Positions 8,697 through 16,178 of a DNA stretch of 64,000 nucleotides are shown one piece after another. Under the pieces are notes generated by a model that searched no databases, was not told the DNA's origin, and was given only the letters and a program-made list of their open reading frames with translations. Each line of letters opens with the position of its first letter. Position 1 is the first letter of the stretch. Both the position numbers and the translations under genes were made by a program. This stretch comes from JAPLJM01 sp963708515 (GTDB taxonomy: Bacteria > Desulfobacterota > Syntrophia > Syntrophales > Fen-1087), in contig CAVPSX010000006.1 in the NCBI GenBank assembly GCA_963708515.1, positions 81,100 through 145,099 on the forward strand. Reading direction: 5' to 3'.

Positions 8697-9320
8697 TCAT
8701 TTCACTGCCGCAGAAGACCCGGTAGGGCTGACAATGGCCTCCTGAAAGACGCGCCAGAGCGATTCGAATTTATCGGTCAGGTCGAAGCCGTAGTGTCCGA
8801 GCGCCCAGACATTGACCATTCCCTGGATCATGCCGAACAGCAGCATGGCAGAGGCATCGAAATCGATGTCATCCCTGATAAAACCGCCCTTGACGCCTGC
8901 GCTGATGAGGTCCTTGAGCCTTTCGATATAGATGTTGATGCTCTCGTACACCTGCCGGTTGAGATTCCTGTCGCCGAAGCTGATGACCTCCGCGATGATC
9001 TGAAAGGACATCCCGCGGTTCTGTTCGATTTTCGACAGGTGATTCTTGAGGATAGCATGCACCGTCTCCAGTGAAGGGGAGATTTCCGATGATGTCCGGT
9101 CAATTTCGTCCAGCATGGATGTCATGATGTGGCTCATCAGGAAGGACAGGATCTCTTTTTTATTCTTGTAATGGCGGTAGATGGCCGCCTCGGAGATGTC
9201 CACCTCTTTCGCGATGGATCCGATCGTCAGGTGTTCACTGCCTTTTTGAACGATGAGCCTCCTGGCCGCGTCAATGATCTGCTTCTTCCGTATGGCGGTG
9301 CTGATGCGTTTTTGTGCCAT
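8697..9320 (-). CDS. TetR/AcrR family transcriptional repressor
   Basis: This 207-residue protein has the TetR N-terminal helix-turn-helix (IIDAARRLIVQKGSEHLTI, then IAKEVDISEAAIYRHYKNKKEIL, residues about 12-58). The C-terminal ligand-binding helical domain resembles the FadR/PsrA-like group. The length is typical. It is divergent from the small gene at 9761, and two copies of an 18-bp imperfect palindrome (9418-9435 and 9594-9611) lie between them; these are the natural candidates for its operators. The effector is unknown; acyl-CoA would suit the metabolic setting, but that is only inference. Confidence 0.9.
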   Translation of the reverse strand: MAQKRISTAIRKKQIIDAARRLIVQKGSEHLTIGSIAKEVDISEAAIYRHYKNKKEILSFLMSHIMTSMLDEIDRTSSEISPSLETVHAILKNHLSKIEQNRGMSFQIIAEVISFGDRNLNRQVYESINIYIERLKDLISAGVKGGFIRDDIDFDASAMLLFGMIQGMVNVWALGHYGFDLTDKFESLWRVFQEAIVSPTGSSAAVK

Positions 9321-9417
9321 TCCTGAAAAACCTTCCGTGAAGCTGTTGAACCCCCGGTCGCTGATATCCGTGTCTCTTTTAACATGAACCGCGACACCTG
9401 TAAAGACAAAAATTATG

Positions 9418-9435
9418 TTAGTTCGCGTTTACTTA
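9418..9435. promoter_or_regulatory. Operator-like palindrome, copy A
   Basis: TTAGTTCGCGTTTACTTA has the symmetry TNAGTNNNCGNNNACTNA and recurs at 9594-9611 with 16 of 18 bases shared. The 5' context (TATGTTAGTT) is also shared. It sits 98 bp upstream of the tetR start, so autoregulation is plausible. Confidence 0.6.
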
Positions 9436-9566
9436 TAAATTAGACTAATAAATCTGTTAAAAGATATTGTGGCCTTCAATCTATTTTTAAAGTGTTATAT
9501 AGTATTGATATTGTGAAATTATTTAGTGATCGCTGGTCAACCCTCGGGTTTTCATCAACAAAAGTC

Positions 9567-9595
9567 TTGACATCATAAAAATCTTGCGCTATGTT
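9567..9595 (+). promoter_or_regulatory. Sigma-70-type promoter for the 58-residue protein gene
   Basis: TTGACA (9567-9572), a 17-bp spacer and TATGTT (9590-9595) face the small gene at 9761. The -10 element touches operator copy B, so a bound TetR protein would block it. Confidence 0.65.
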
Positions 9596-9611
9596 AGTTC
9601 ACGCTTACTTA
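9594..9611. promoter_or_regulatory. Operator-like palindrome, copy B
   Basis: TTAGTTCACGCTTACTTA is the second copy of the palindrome at 9418-9435. It begins within the -10 box of the promoter at 9567-9595, which is the usual position for a repressor site. Confidence 0.62.
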
Positions 9612-9760
9612 TTAAAAATATTAGTACGCAGGAATGGGCTTGGCCTGCACATATCGGCGCGAAGGAAAGCAGGGCTTTTTTCAACAATAAAATAACAGGA
9701 TGCCGGCCTGAGCGGTGGTCTTACTGTTATCAATCTTTTATTTATTAAAAGGAGGTGGCT

Positions 9761-9937
9761 ATGGGATTTTTATCAGGTGTGTTTGGTCCGTCGTATAAGC
9801 AGAAAAATCCGGAGATCAGGAAAGAAGCGGCCGGACGTTTGAAGGACACGGCCATTCTTGCCGAGATGGCGGAGAAAGATGTTGATGCGGGTGTCCGTGA
9901 GGCGGCAAAAAAGAGGCTGGAATCTTTAAAAAAATGA
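9761..9937 (+). CDS. Small hypothetical protein with one HEAT-like repeat (58 aa)
   Basis: The ATG at 9761 has a perfect AAGGAGGT ribosome site 4-5 bp upstream; a GTG at 9755 lies inside that site and is rejected. The 58-residue product is charged and helical. Residues about 16-55 (NPEIRKEAAGRLKDTAI and AEKDVDAGVREAAKKRLESL) look like a pair of HEAT-type helices. No signal peptide or membrane segment is seen. It has its own promoter with an embedded operator-like site and a terminator at 9996-10034, so it is a monocistronic, probably TetR-controlled gene. Function unknown. Confidence 0.75.
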   Translation: MGFLSGVFGPSYKQKNPEIRKEAAGRLKDTAILAEMAEKDVDAGVREAAKKRLESLKK

Positions 9938-9995
9938 CGGGGTGATGAAGGCAGCGGTTGATCCGGTCTAAGGGTTGAGCAAATCAAAGGGTCAC

Positions 9996-10034
9996 AAAAA
10001 AAAGGCAGGGCCACTGAGGCCCCGCCTTTTTTTT
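9996..10034. terminator. Bidirectional rho-independent terminator
   Basis: A GC-rich stem (GGCAGGGCC pairing with GGCCCCGCC) with A- and T-runs on both sides lies between the plus-strand small gene (ends 9937) and the minus-strand lipoprotein gene (ends 10045). It can stop transcription from either side. Confidence 0.85.
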
Positions 10035-10044
10035 GCTGTGTTTT

Positions 10045-10335
10045 TTACGGATCGGCGCCCTCAACGTGGCCGGTGCCGCCGGCGCCGCAGGTGCGCCAGG
10101 CGCCTTTGCCTTGGCTGGCGCCGTTGCAGGTTTTGCTAGCAGGTGCAGGCGTTGGGGCGGGCGCTGCTGCAGACGTTGGCGCAGGTGCAGGTGCAGGCGT
10201 TAGTGCAGACGCCGGCGCCTGAGATTTGGGGGGCGCTGCCGGTTTCTGCTCTTCTGACTTATTGCAGCCAACCACTGCAAATGAAATTGTCACGAGGAAA
10301 AGCAGGGACAGGGTGATAGCGAAGACCTTTTTCAT
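10045..10335 (-). CDS. Ala/Pro-rich lipoprotein
   Basis: The 96-residue product starts MKKVFAITL, with a hydrophobic signal segment ending in a lipobox-like FAVVGC (Cys near 24). About 40 residues of Ala-Pro low-complexity linker follow. The C-terminal tail has two cysteines (TCNGASQGKGAWRTC) and ends GGTGHVEGADP. I chose the ATG at 10335 because the signal peptide begins there and GGAGTTG lies upstream; an ATG at 10356 is less likely. The linker suggests a lipid-anchored, periplasm-spanning tether for the short Cys/Gly tail. I do not recognise the tail domain. Confidence 0.7.
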   Translation of the reverse strand: MKKVFAITLSLLFLVTISFAVVGCNKSEEQKPAAPPKSQAPASALTPAPAPAPTSAAAPAPTPAPASKTCNGASQGKGAWRTCGAGGTGHVEGADP

Positions 10336-10435
10336 CGATTCGTCAACTCCATTCATGAATTTTTCGTACGTCTGAACAATTTCTTGTTACCCAACGTGCC
10401 GCCGGGAACATATACGTTTTTTTTATCTTGTCAAG

Positions 10436-10550
10436 ACAAATTTACAGGCCGATTTATCAGGGAAAATGATTTCCCGTATCTTCTGGAAACCCGGTGTACA
10501 TCTATATTTTGCGGCCTTCGATCACCCCAACCATTCCTGCGTGAACCACC
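10436..10550. repeat. 115-bp direct repeat, copy 1
   Basis: It is the same length as, and about 84% identical (97 of 115 by eye) to, 11796-11910. On the minus strand it contains GGGAAA-TCAT-TTTCCC, a hairpin whose partner in copy 2 keeps pairing through base changes, and an outer AGGCCG/CGGCCT pairing. It begins 13 bp past the reconstructed end of the frame-broken gene at 10563. Confidence 0.85.
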
Positions 10551-10562
10551 CATGAAGATGTC

Positions 10563-11479
10563 CTACTCCACAACCGTTATGCCAAAACCGGACGGCTCCG
10601 GGAAACGGGGTTTGACCGGTTTGTCCGTCAAAGCCTCCCGGAGTTCCGAAGACTCTTCCATGAGATTGCACGGAACTGGTTTTTGCGGAAGCCGTGCCGA
10701 CGCCTGCCGTATAGCGGCCTTCGACACTGAGCGTGCTCTTTACAGGGTATCCTTTTACATCCTTTATGGATTTACGGACGGGATCCAGAGAACCATCCCA
10801 GTAACGCAGCATGCCGCTCAAACCTCCGAGACGCACCGCATCAAATCCCAGTCTCTTGGCCAGCTTTTCGTGAAAGGCACGGTACTGAGCATAACCGGGA
10901 ACGGCCTCCGATACCCAGAGTTTCTGTTTTACCAGGGTTACGCTCGAAGAATTTTTTTTCACATCAATCGTTTCAAGGCGCAAATCCGCCTCCACAAGCC
11001 GGCATAAATAGCCGTTTATCTTTTCTTTTCTGCGGGAGAATTTTTACCGACAATACAGGCTCGGAAACCCGGTAGCGTTCCCGGATAATTTTTGCGTCAG
11101 CCTCGCTGATCTGTTGTTTTTGTTTAATCCAGTTTACATCGGAGAGCCTTTCAAATGGGAAAACGATAATCTTTCCCTTGTGATAGTCCATTTCACGAAT
11201 CTGGTCCTTGTCCAGCAAAAAATGGGCGGTCTCTCTTTCCTCTTTGACTTTGCCGAAAAGGGTTGTCATCATTTTTCCGGTGTACCGGATATTTTTGTCA
11301 ATAAACATCGCCCGATCGGTATAGCCGATCAGCAACTCGGCGTCCTTTTTGCCCATTAAATATTCCGTCGTCTTGTGGTCATGGATAAAGAGCACATCCG
11401 CCCGGCAGGGAGACGTAAACAGGAGCAACACCGCCACAGCGGTGATAATAAACACGGAAGTACGGAAGTTTTTTTTCAT
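10563..11479 (-). pseudogene. Secreted hypothetical protein gene, interrupted by apparent frameshifts
   Basis: The first frame (11479-10973) encodes a signal peptide (MKKNFRTSVFIITAVAVLLL, cut near SPCRA) and a periplasmic domain containing MMTTLFGKVKEERETAHFLLDKDQIREMDY. Near 10985 the homologous-looking text moves to the next frame (VEADLRLETIDVKKNSSS onward), with KLWVSEAVPGYAQY and KDVKGYPVKSTLSVEGRYTAG. The pattern recalls DUF4412-like proteins. A second shift near 10655 would give the hydrophilic ending EALTDKPVKPRFPEPSGFG and a stop at 10563. It overlaps the upstream 77-residue membrane gene by 4 bp (ATGA), so the two are translationally coupled. Indel error in the assembly is as likely as true decay. 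Confidence 0.6.
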
Positions 11480-11709
11480 AACCCGATCGCCTTCTTGTGA
11501 ATGTAGGAAAATAAAAACATGGTTGTAAGGGGGATGGCCAAGCCGACGAATGCTCCCCAGAACATGCTTCCGCTCGGATCAAAGCCATAGGGCTTGGTGA
11601 AATAAAGGATTAAATTGATGCCGATGCCCGCAAAGAAGTAAACATTGTACCACTTGCGCCTGTTTTTGTCCCAGTATTCCAGCCGGATGTTTCTATCTTC
11701 TTCTCTCAT
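11476..11709 (-). CDS. Small two-helix membrane protein (77 aa)
   Basis: The ATG at 11709 has a clear GGAGG ribosome site 7 bp upstream; an in-frame start at 11799 would run into the repeat and is rejected. The N-terminus is charged (MREEDRNIRLEYWDKNRRKW). Two membrane segments follow (about 19-37 and 46-68), with a KPYGFDPSGSMFWG loop between them. The gene overlaps the downstream secreted-protein gene by 4 bp. I do not recognise a family. Confidence 0.65.
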   Translation of the reverse strand: MREEDRNIRLEYWDKNRRKWYNVYFFAGIGINLILYFTKPYGFDPSGSMFWGAFVGLAIPLTTMFLFSYIHKKAIGL

Positions 11710-11795
11710 GAGCGGACCTCCAAGGATGACTTTTCTGCCGGTATTTAAGAGGCCCGCACGATACATAATACAGATCGCCCTGTCAATCTGTTTTA

Positions 11796-11910
11796 ACAAA
11801 TTTACAGGCCGATTTATCAGGAGAAATTATTCCCCGTATCTTCTGGAAACTCTGTCTAAATCTATACTTTACGGCCTTCAATCGCCCCAGCCATTGATGT
11901 GCGATCCACC
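11796..11910. repeat. 115-bp direct repeat, copy 2
   Basis: It matches 10436-10550 in the same orientation at about 84% identity over the same length. The internal hairpin is preserved with compensating changes (A-U to G-C at the fourth pair, G-C to G-U at the third). It lies directly upstream of the 77-residue protein gene, so the two copies bracket a two-gene unit. Confidence 0.85.
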
Positions 11911-11967
11911 AGTATGATTCGTTGATTTCTTGACGGCAGTAAAAGGGAGGGCCGCTGGTATGAATCT

Positions 11968-13393
11968 TCAGGGAAAAATCTTTCCCGGATTGAGGATATT
12001 CAGGGGATCGAAGACCTGCTTGATGCGCTTCTGCAGAGCGATCAATTCAGGGCTCATCACGATTGACATATAGGAGGCCCGCTTGGCGCCGATACCGTGC
12101 TCCCCGCTGATGGTGCCCCCGAGACGGAAAACAACCTCGTAGAGTTCCGTGAGGATCAGCGGAAGCTTCTCTTTCCAGTCCTGCATCGGCGTTTCCGGCT
12201 TCTTGACCGGTGTGGCGTGCAGGTTCCCGTCCCCCGCGTGTCCGTAGCAGGGGATCAGGACATCGTATTTCATGGCCAGGCGCTCCAGCTCGCGAACAAG
12301 ATCGGGGATACGCGCCGTGGGGACGACGATATCCTCGAGGCTCTGCACGGGACAGACGGTCTTGAACGCCTCGGCGAGATTTACGCGCGGACGCCACATC
12401 TTCCGCTCCGTCGTGGGCGTGTTGCCCACATAGACATCGAGGGCCCCGCCTCGAGAAAAAGCTCCCCGAACTTCTCGCACTCCTGGTCCACCTTTTCCCG
12501 GCTCGATCCGTCCAGTTCGATGAGCAGCATGGACCCGATATCGGCCCGCGGCGGATCCTCGCCCAGGAACCGGTAAACCGTTTCTATGGAGAGGCGATCC
12601 ATGAACTCGATGGCCGTGGGCAGGATTCCCGCCTGTGCAACAACCCGCGGGAAGGCCCCGACGGCATCGGCGGCGCTTGCGAAAGGAATCAGCAGGACCG
12701 CTGTGGCGGCGGGTTGCGGAAGCAGGCGCAAGATGATCTTCGTGAAGATCCCCAGCGTCCCTTCCGAGCCGACCAGCAGATGCATGAGATCATAACCCGT
12801 GACGTCCTTGAGCCGCTTTCCGCCCATTTCCACGATCTCGCCCGTGGGCAGGACAGCCTCCAGTCCCAGGACATGATGCCCCGTGACCCCGTACTTGATG
12901 GCGCGGCCGCCGCCTGCGTTCTCTGCGAGGTTCCCCCCGATGAAGCAGGACTCGAAGCTCATCGGATAGCCCGCATAGAAAAGCCCGAAAGCCTGAACCG
13001 CCTTGCTGATCTCGCTGGTCACGACGCCGGGTTCCACCACGGCCACCATGTTTTCCCGGTCGATCTCCAGAATCCGGTTCATGCGCTCGAGGGCGAGCAC
13101 GATGCCCCCATAAAGCGGCACAGCCCCGCAGGAAAGCCCCGTCCCCCCGCCGCGGGGGGTCACCGGCACGCGCTGCCGGTTGGCCAGCTTCATGATTTCG
13201 GAGATCTCGGAAGCGGAGGCGGGCTTGACGACAACCTCTGGCATGTGGGCGTATTCTGGGCCGGCCACTTCGTCATGGGCATAGTTCTGCAGCAGGTCCG
13301 GGTCGCTGAAGATGAATTTTTCTCCCCGACGATGGCCTGCAGTGTCATTGGCGATCTCCGGGTCACGGGTGCATAGGGCGTTGTTTCATTCAT
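11968..13393 (-). pseudogene. glcD: Glycolate oxidase GlcD/D-lactate dehydrogenase-like FAD enzyme gene with frameshifts
   Basis: Three frame pieces together make one full-length FAD-linked oxidase of about 470 residues. The N-terminal piece starts at 13393 (MNETTPYAPVT to LQAIVGEK). The FAD-binding piece (13268-12381) contains PRGGGTGLSCGAV, NLAENAGGGRAIKYG and LVGSEGTLGIFTKI. The C-terminal piece (12480-11968) contains CYGHAGDGNLH and GTISGEHGIGAKR. One shift lies at a run of A residues near 13318 and another near 12450. The family oxidises 2-hydroxy acids such as glycolate or lactate. A GAGGAGACAG ribosome site precedes 13393 and a sigma-54-type box lies at 13592. The gene may be intact if the indels are assembly errors. 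Confidence 0.85.
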
Positions 13394-13408
13394 CGCACTG
13401 TCTCCTCA

Positions 13409-13444
13409 TCAGTTGAATACTTTTAGATAATTTTTTTGATTCAT
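13409..13444 (-). other. Possible 11-codon leader ORF upstream of glcD
   Basis: ATG at 13444 opens MNQKNYLKVFN and stops just before the glcD ribosome site. The 27 bp around its start (13438-13464) match 25 of 27 bases around the start of the CoA-transferase gene (19419-19445), so it may be a copied gene start rather than a working leader peptide. Confidence 0.3.
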
Positions 13445-13591
13445 AACGGCGATCTTTTCTCAAACCATTATGACGGTGGGATTTTAATCGCATGATTCTG
13501 TTAAAATATTGCTAACATAACCGAATACGTAAAAGCAAAGAATTTCAAGCCGGCGGGATCGTCCCGGCCGTGCATCCGCCCGACCGCGACC

Positions 13592-13607
13592 GCAGAAATG
13601 AGACCAT
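13592..13607 (-). promoter_or_regulatory. Sigma-54-type -24/-12 box upstream of glcD
   Basis: On the minus strand GG (13605-13604), 10 bp and GC (13593-13592) fit the invariant GG-N10-GC of RpoN promoters. The surrounding 18 bp (plus-strand GCARAAATGAGACCATCA) recur at 20642-20659, upstream of the hydroxyacyl-CoA dehydrogenase gene. Apart from these elements, 13445-13700 shows no gene. Confidence 0.5.
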
Positions 13608-13700
13608 CATAGGATTGGAAAGGTCAAGTCGTATATCAATATTGTGGATTTTATATGTTTGTTGTACATTTAGTCGCGGACATTTCTTATCGCAAGGCTG

Positions 13701-13737
13701 AAGCCCGGGCAGCATGTTTCTTGCCCGGGCTTTTTTT
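13701..13737 (+). terminator. Rho-independent terminator reading on the plus strand
   Basis: A perfect GCCCGGGCA/TGCCCGGGC stem is followed by seven T on the plus strand. The minus-strand gene ending at 13740 would meet the same stem but with only a short U-run after it. No plus-strand gene precedes it, so either it serves the minus strand imperfectly or a short plus-strand RNA ends here. Confidence 0.7.
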
Positions 13738-13739
13738 GA

Positions 13740-14147
13740 TCACCAGGCGGCATCCCCTTTCACGATGCTCAATCTCTGCTCCAGCAACTGGCCTTCCGGT
13801 ATTTGTCCGTACATGGTAAGTTTGTCAATCACATCCGGAAACGTCTCCGCCAACTTGCCTGCCGCATCGCTTTCGGATATTCCCAGCGCGCTCGCGACCT
13901 CCTGCACCAGTTTTCCACCGCCGAATACTTTCCTGATCTGATCCGCTGAAATCGGCAGGTTTGCCTCGGTACTTACCCACGATCCGAATTGTTCACCAAA
14001 GCCGTTGTCCTGAAACAACTTAACCAGTCCGTGCACGCCTCCAGCCTGCGGGTCCGCGATCATTTTCGTGACGATCATCATGAGCTTGGCAGCGCTTTCT
14101 GTGTCATCGCTTTTTAAAAAGCCTTTAAATTTATTCATGAATCCCAT
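13740..14147 (-). CDS. YidB-like (DUF937 family) protein
   Basis: The 135-residue protein starts MGFMNKFKGFLKSDDTE, with an AAAGGAGAT ribosome site upstream of 14147; ten extra residues from 14177 are rejected. Its C-terminal half (FGSWVSTEANLPISADQIRKVFG and LGISESDAAGKLAETFPDVID) is the signature of the YidB/DUF937 fold, a small soluble helical domain of unknown biochemical role. It sits between the TRAP transporter and glcD in the same orientation, but its link to that pathway is unclear. Confidence 0.85.
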   Translation of the reverse strand: MGFMNKFKGFLKSDDTESAAKLMMIVTKMIADPQAGGVHGLVKLFQDNGFGEQFGSWVSTEANLPISADQIRKVFGGGKLVQEVASALGISESDAAGKLAETFPDVIDKLTMYGQIPEGQLLEQRLSIVKGDAAW

Positions 14148-14206
14148 GTTGATCTCCTTTCGCGAATTGTATTTCAAAAAAATAATTCAACAAATCTTCT
14201 CCTGCC

Positions 14207-15529
14207 TTAACCCGCAAGCTTGGCCATCCTTACCGGCCACATTAGGATTTCTGGGTAAATGGCAAAGATAGCCACGGCCAGGAGCATCAATATGATAAAC
14301 GGCACAACGCCCCTGTAAATATCATGCAACTGAATCTCGGGGGGCGCCACTCCCTTGAGATAGAAAATCGTATAGGCAAAGGGCGGGGTCAAAAACGAAG
14401 TCTGCAGCACGACCATATTCATCAGGGCAAACCAGATGGGGTCAAAGCCCAGCTTGACAACAATGGGTGAGAAGATCGGAACAACGATCATAACGATGCC
14501 GATCCAGTCGAGGAAGCAGCCCATGATGACGATGATGATCCACATAATAACCAGGACGCCCCACTTGCCGAAGGGCAGGCCCAGAACCATATCCTCGACA
14601 AAGTCGCCGCAGCCCAGCCGCATGAAAACGCTCGTGAAAAACGAGGCGCCGATGACGACCATGTAAACCATGGCGGACACCCTGGTGGTGGCCAGCGCCG
14701 CATCCTTTATGACCTGCCAGTTCAATTTTCCATAAGCAGCGGCGAGAATAACGGCGCAAAAAGCGCCAAAGGCGGCAGCTTCAGTCGGTGCAGCGAGCCC
14801 GAAGAAGATTGTGCCCAAAACGGCCAGAATGAGGATGCACACGGGCAATACCGAAACGACAAGCATCTTCATCTTGACATCAATTTTCACCCGGTTTTCC
14901 CTTTCAATGGCCGGCCCCTTTTCGGGATGCATATAACACTGATAGCCGGTGTAAAGCAGATACAGAGCCGACAGGATAAAGCCAGGCAGGAAGCAGCCGA
15001 TCAGCATGGCGCCGACGGAAACACCGGCGATGGGCGCATAGACCAGAATCATGATGCTGGGCGGAATCAAAATGCCTAAAGCGCCGCCCGCGCAGATGGC
15101 CCCGGTGGCCAGAGCTTTGTCGTATTTATATTTCATCATCGCCGGCAGCGCAATGATGCCCATCGTGGTGACGGTGGCCCCGACGACGCCGGTTGCCGCC
15201 GCAAAAATCGTGCTGGCGACAATGGTCGCCATGGCGAGACCGCCCCGCAATCCGCCCAGAATGGCGTACATGGCATCAAAGAGCCTGGTGGCAATTCCCG
15301 ATTTTTCTATGACGACCCCCAGAAAAATAAACAGCGGAATGGCAATCAGCGTGTAATCGGAAAGGTAATAATACATGCGCAGCATAAATAGATTGCTGAC
15401 CTGCGGCCCGATGAAAAATATGCCGAAAACCGTGGCCACGCCGGCCATGGAAAAGCCGATCGGGAAACCCATCATGATGATCCCGATCAAACTCGTCAAC
15501 ATTAAAACAGTGATTAATTCAATGCTCAT
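14207..15529 (-). CDS. dctM: TRAP transporter large permease (DctM family)
   Basis: The product has about 440 residues and about 12 membrane segments, with hallmark text MMGFPIGFSMAGVATVFGIFF at the N-terminus, GATVTTMGIIALPAMMKY and LIPPSIMILVYAP. It forms the substrate channel of a Na+-driven tripartite carboxylate transporter with DctQ and DctP. I chose ATG 15529, which overlaps the dctQ stop by 4 bp (ATGA); the longer frame to 15628 runs through dctQ. Co-transcription with dctPQ and the CoA-transferase genes upstream suggests uptake of an organic acid that is then CoA-activated. Confidence 0.95.
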   Translation of the reverse strand: MSIELITVLMLTSLIGIIMMGFPIGFSMAGVATVFGIFFIGPQVSNLFMLRMYYYLSDYTLIAIPLFIFLGVVIEKSGIATRLFDAMYAILGGLRGGLAMATIVASTIFAAATGVVGATVTTMGIIALPAMMKYKYDKALATGAICAGGALGILIPPSIMILVYAPIAGVSVGAMLIGCFLPGFILSALYLLYTGYQCYMHPEKGPAIERENRVKIDVKMKMLVVSVLPVCILILAVLGTIFFGLAAPTEAAAFGAFCAVILAAAYGKLNWQVIKDAALATTRVSAMVYMVVIGASFFTSVFMRLGCGDFVEDMVLGLPFGKWGVLVIMWIIIVIMGCFLDWIGIVMIVVPIFSPIVVKLGFDPIWFALMNMVVLQTSFLTPPFAYTIFYLKGVAPPEIQLHDIYRGVVPFIILMLLAVAIFAIYPEILMWPVRMAKLAG

Positions 15530-16047
15530 GTTATGATCAGCTCCTTTCCCTTGATCAGCCGGTACAGTTCCTTGACCAAAACATTGAAACCCTGAAACAC
15601 CATCATAACGGTGCCGATCAGGATCCATGTTTTGTAAGGATAGATGGGGGGCAAAAAGCCGATGGTGGAATGTTCCAATATTCTCCAGGACTCAACAACA
15701 TCCGAAAACATTACCCCGAGAATCATAATCCAGGTCACAAAGAACAGGAAAACCATACAAATGCTCAACCATGCGGCCTGCACTTTAACCGGTAATTTTT
15801 TCAGAAAAATATCTACACCAACATGGGCGTTCATCTGCCAGGTATAAGCCATGGTCAGCATCATGGCCAGGCTGCAGAGAAAATACGTCGCATCAAAGCT
15901 CCAGGTAGTCGGCGCGCCGAAGACATAGCGCGCGAAGACTTCATAGACAAGCGAAAGAATAAACAAAGGCATGCAATAAGAGACAACCCTGGCTATTTTC
16001 GCATTGACGATATTGATAACCTTCATAATTGCAATAACGGTTTTCAT
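15526..16047 (-). CDS. dctQ: TRAP transporter small permease (DctQ family)
   Basis: This 173-residue membrane protein has four predicted helices and the DctQ-type text VFARYVFGAPTTWSFDATYF and AYTWQMNAHVGVDIF. The ATG at 16047 has TAGGAGT upstream; the track to 16176 adds non-conserved residues. It couples the large permease to the periplasmic receptor. The dctP gene ends 132 bp upstream, at 16179. Confidence 0.92.
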   Translation of the reverse strand: MKTVIAIMKVINIVNAKIARVVSYCMPLFILSLVYEVFARYVFGAPTTWSFDATYFLCSLAMMLTMAYTWQMNAHVGVDIFLKKLPVKVQAAWLSICMVFLFFVTWIMILGVMFSDVVESWRILEHSTIGFLPPIYPYKTWILIGTVMMVFQGFNVLVKELYRLIKGKELIIT

Positions 16048-16178
16048 AAATAAGACTCCTAAAGTTTCTCGTTCCTTGAATGGGACGTTGGCCTTCTTCA
16101 GCCGCGTGTCCGGTCGTGAGCGAAAAGCTCCGACCGGACAGCGCAGCAGAAAATCAGCATCAGGTAACGAAAACAAGC

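Noticed and set aside
10128..10215. GC-rich quasi-repeats that could suggest a repeat array
   Set aside because: They are codons for the Ala-Pro linker of the lipoprotein, not a CRISPR or tandem DNA repeat; no spacers of uniform length.
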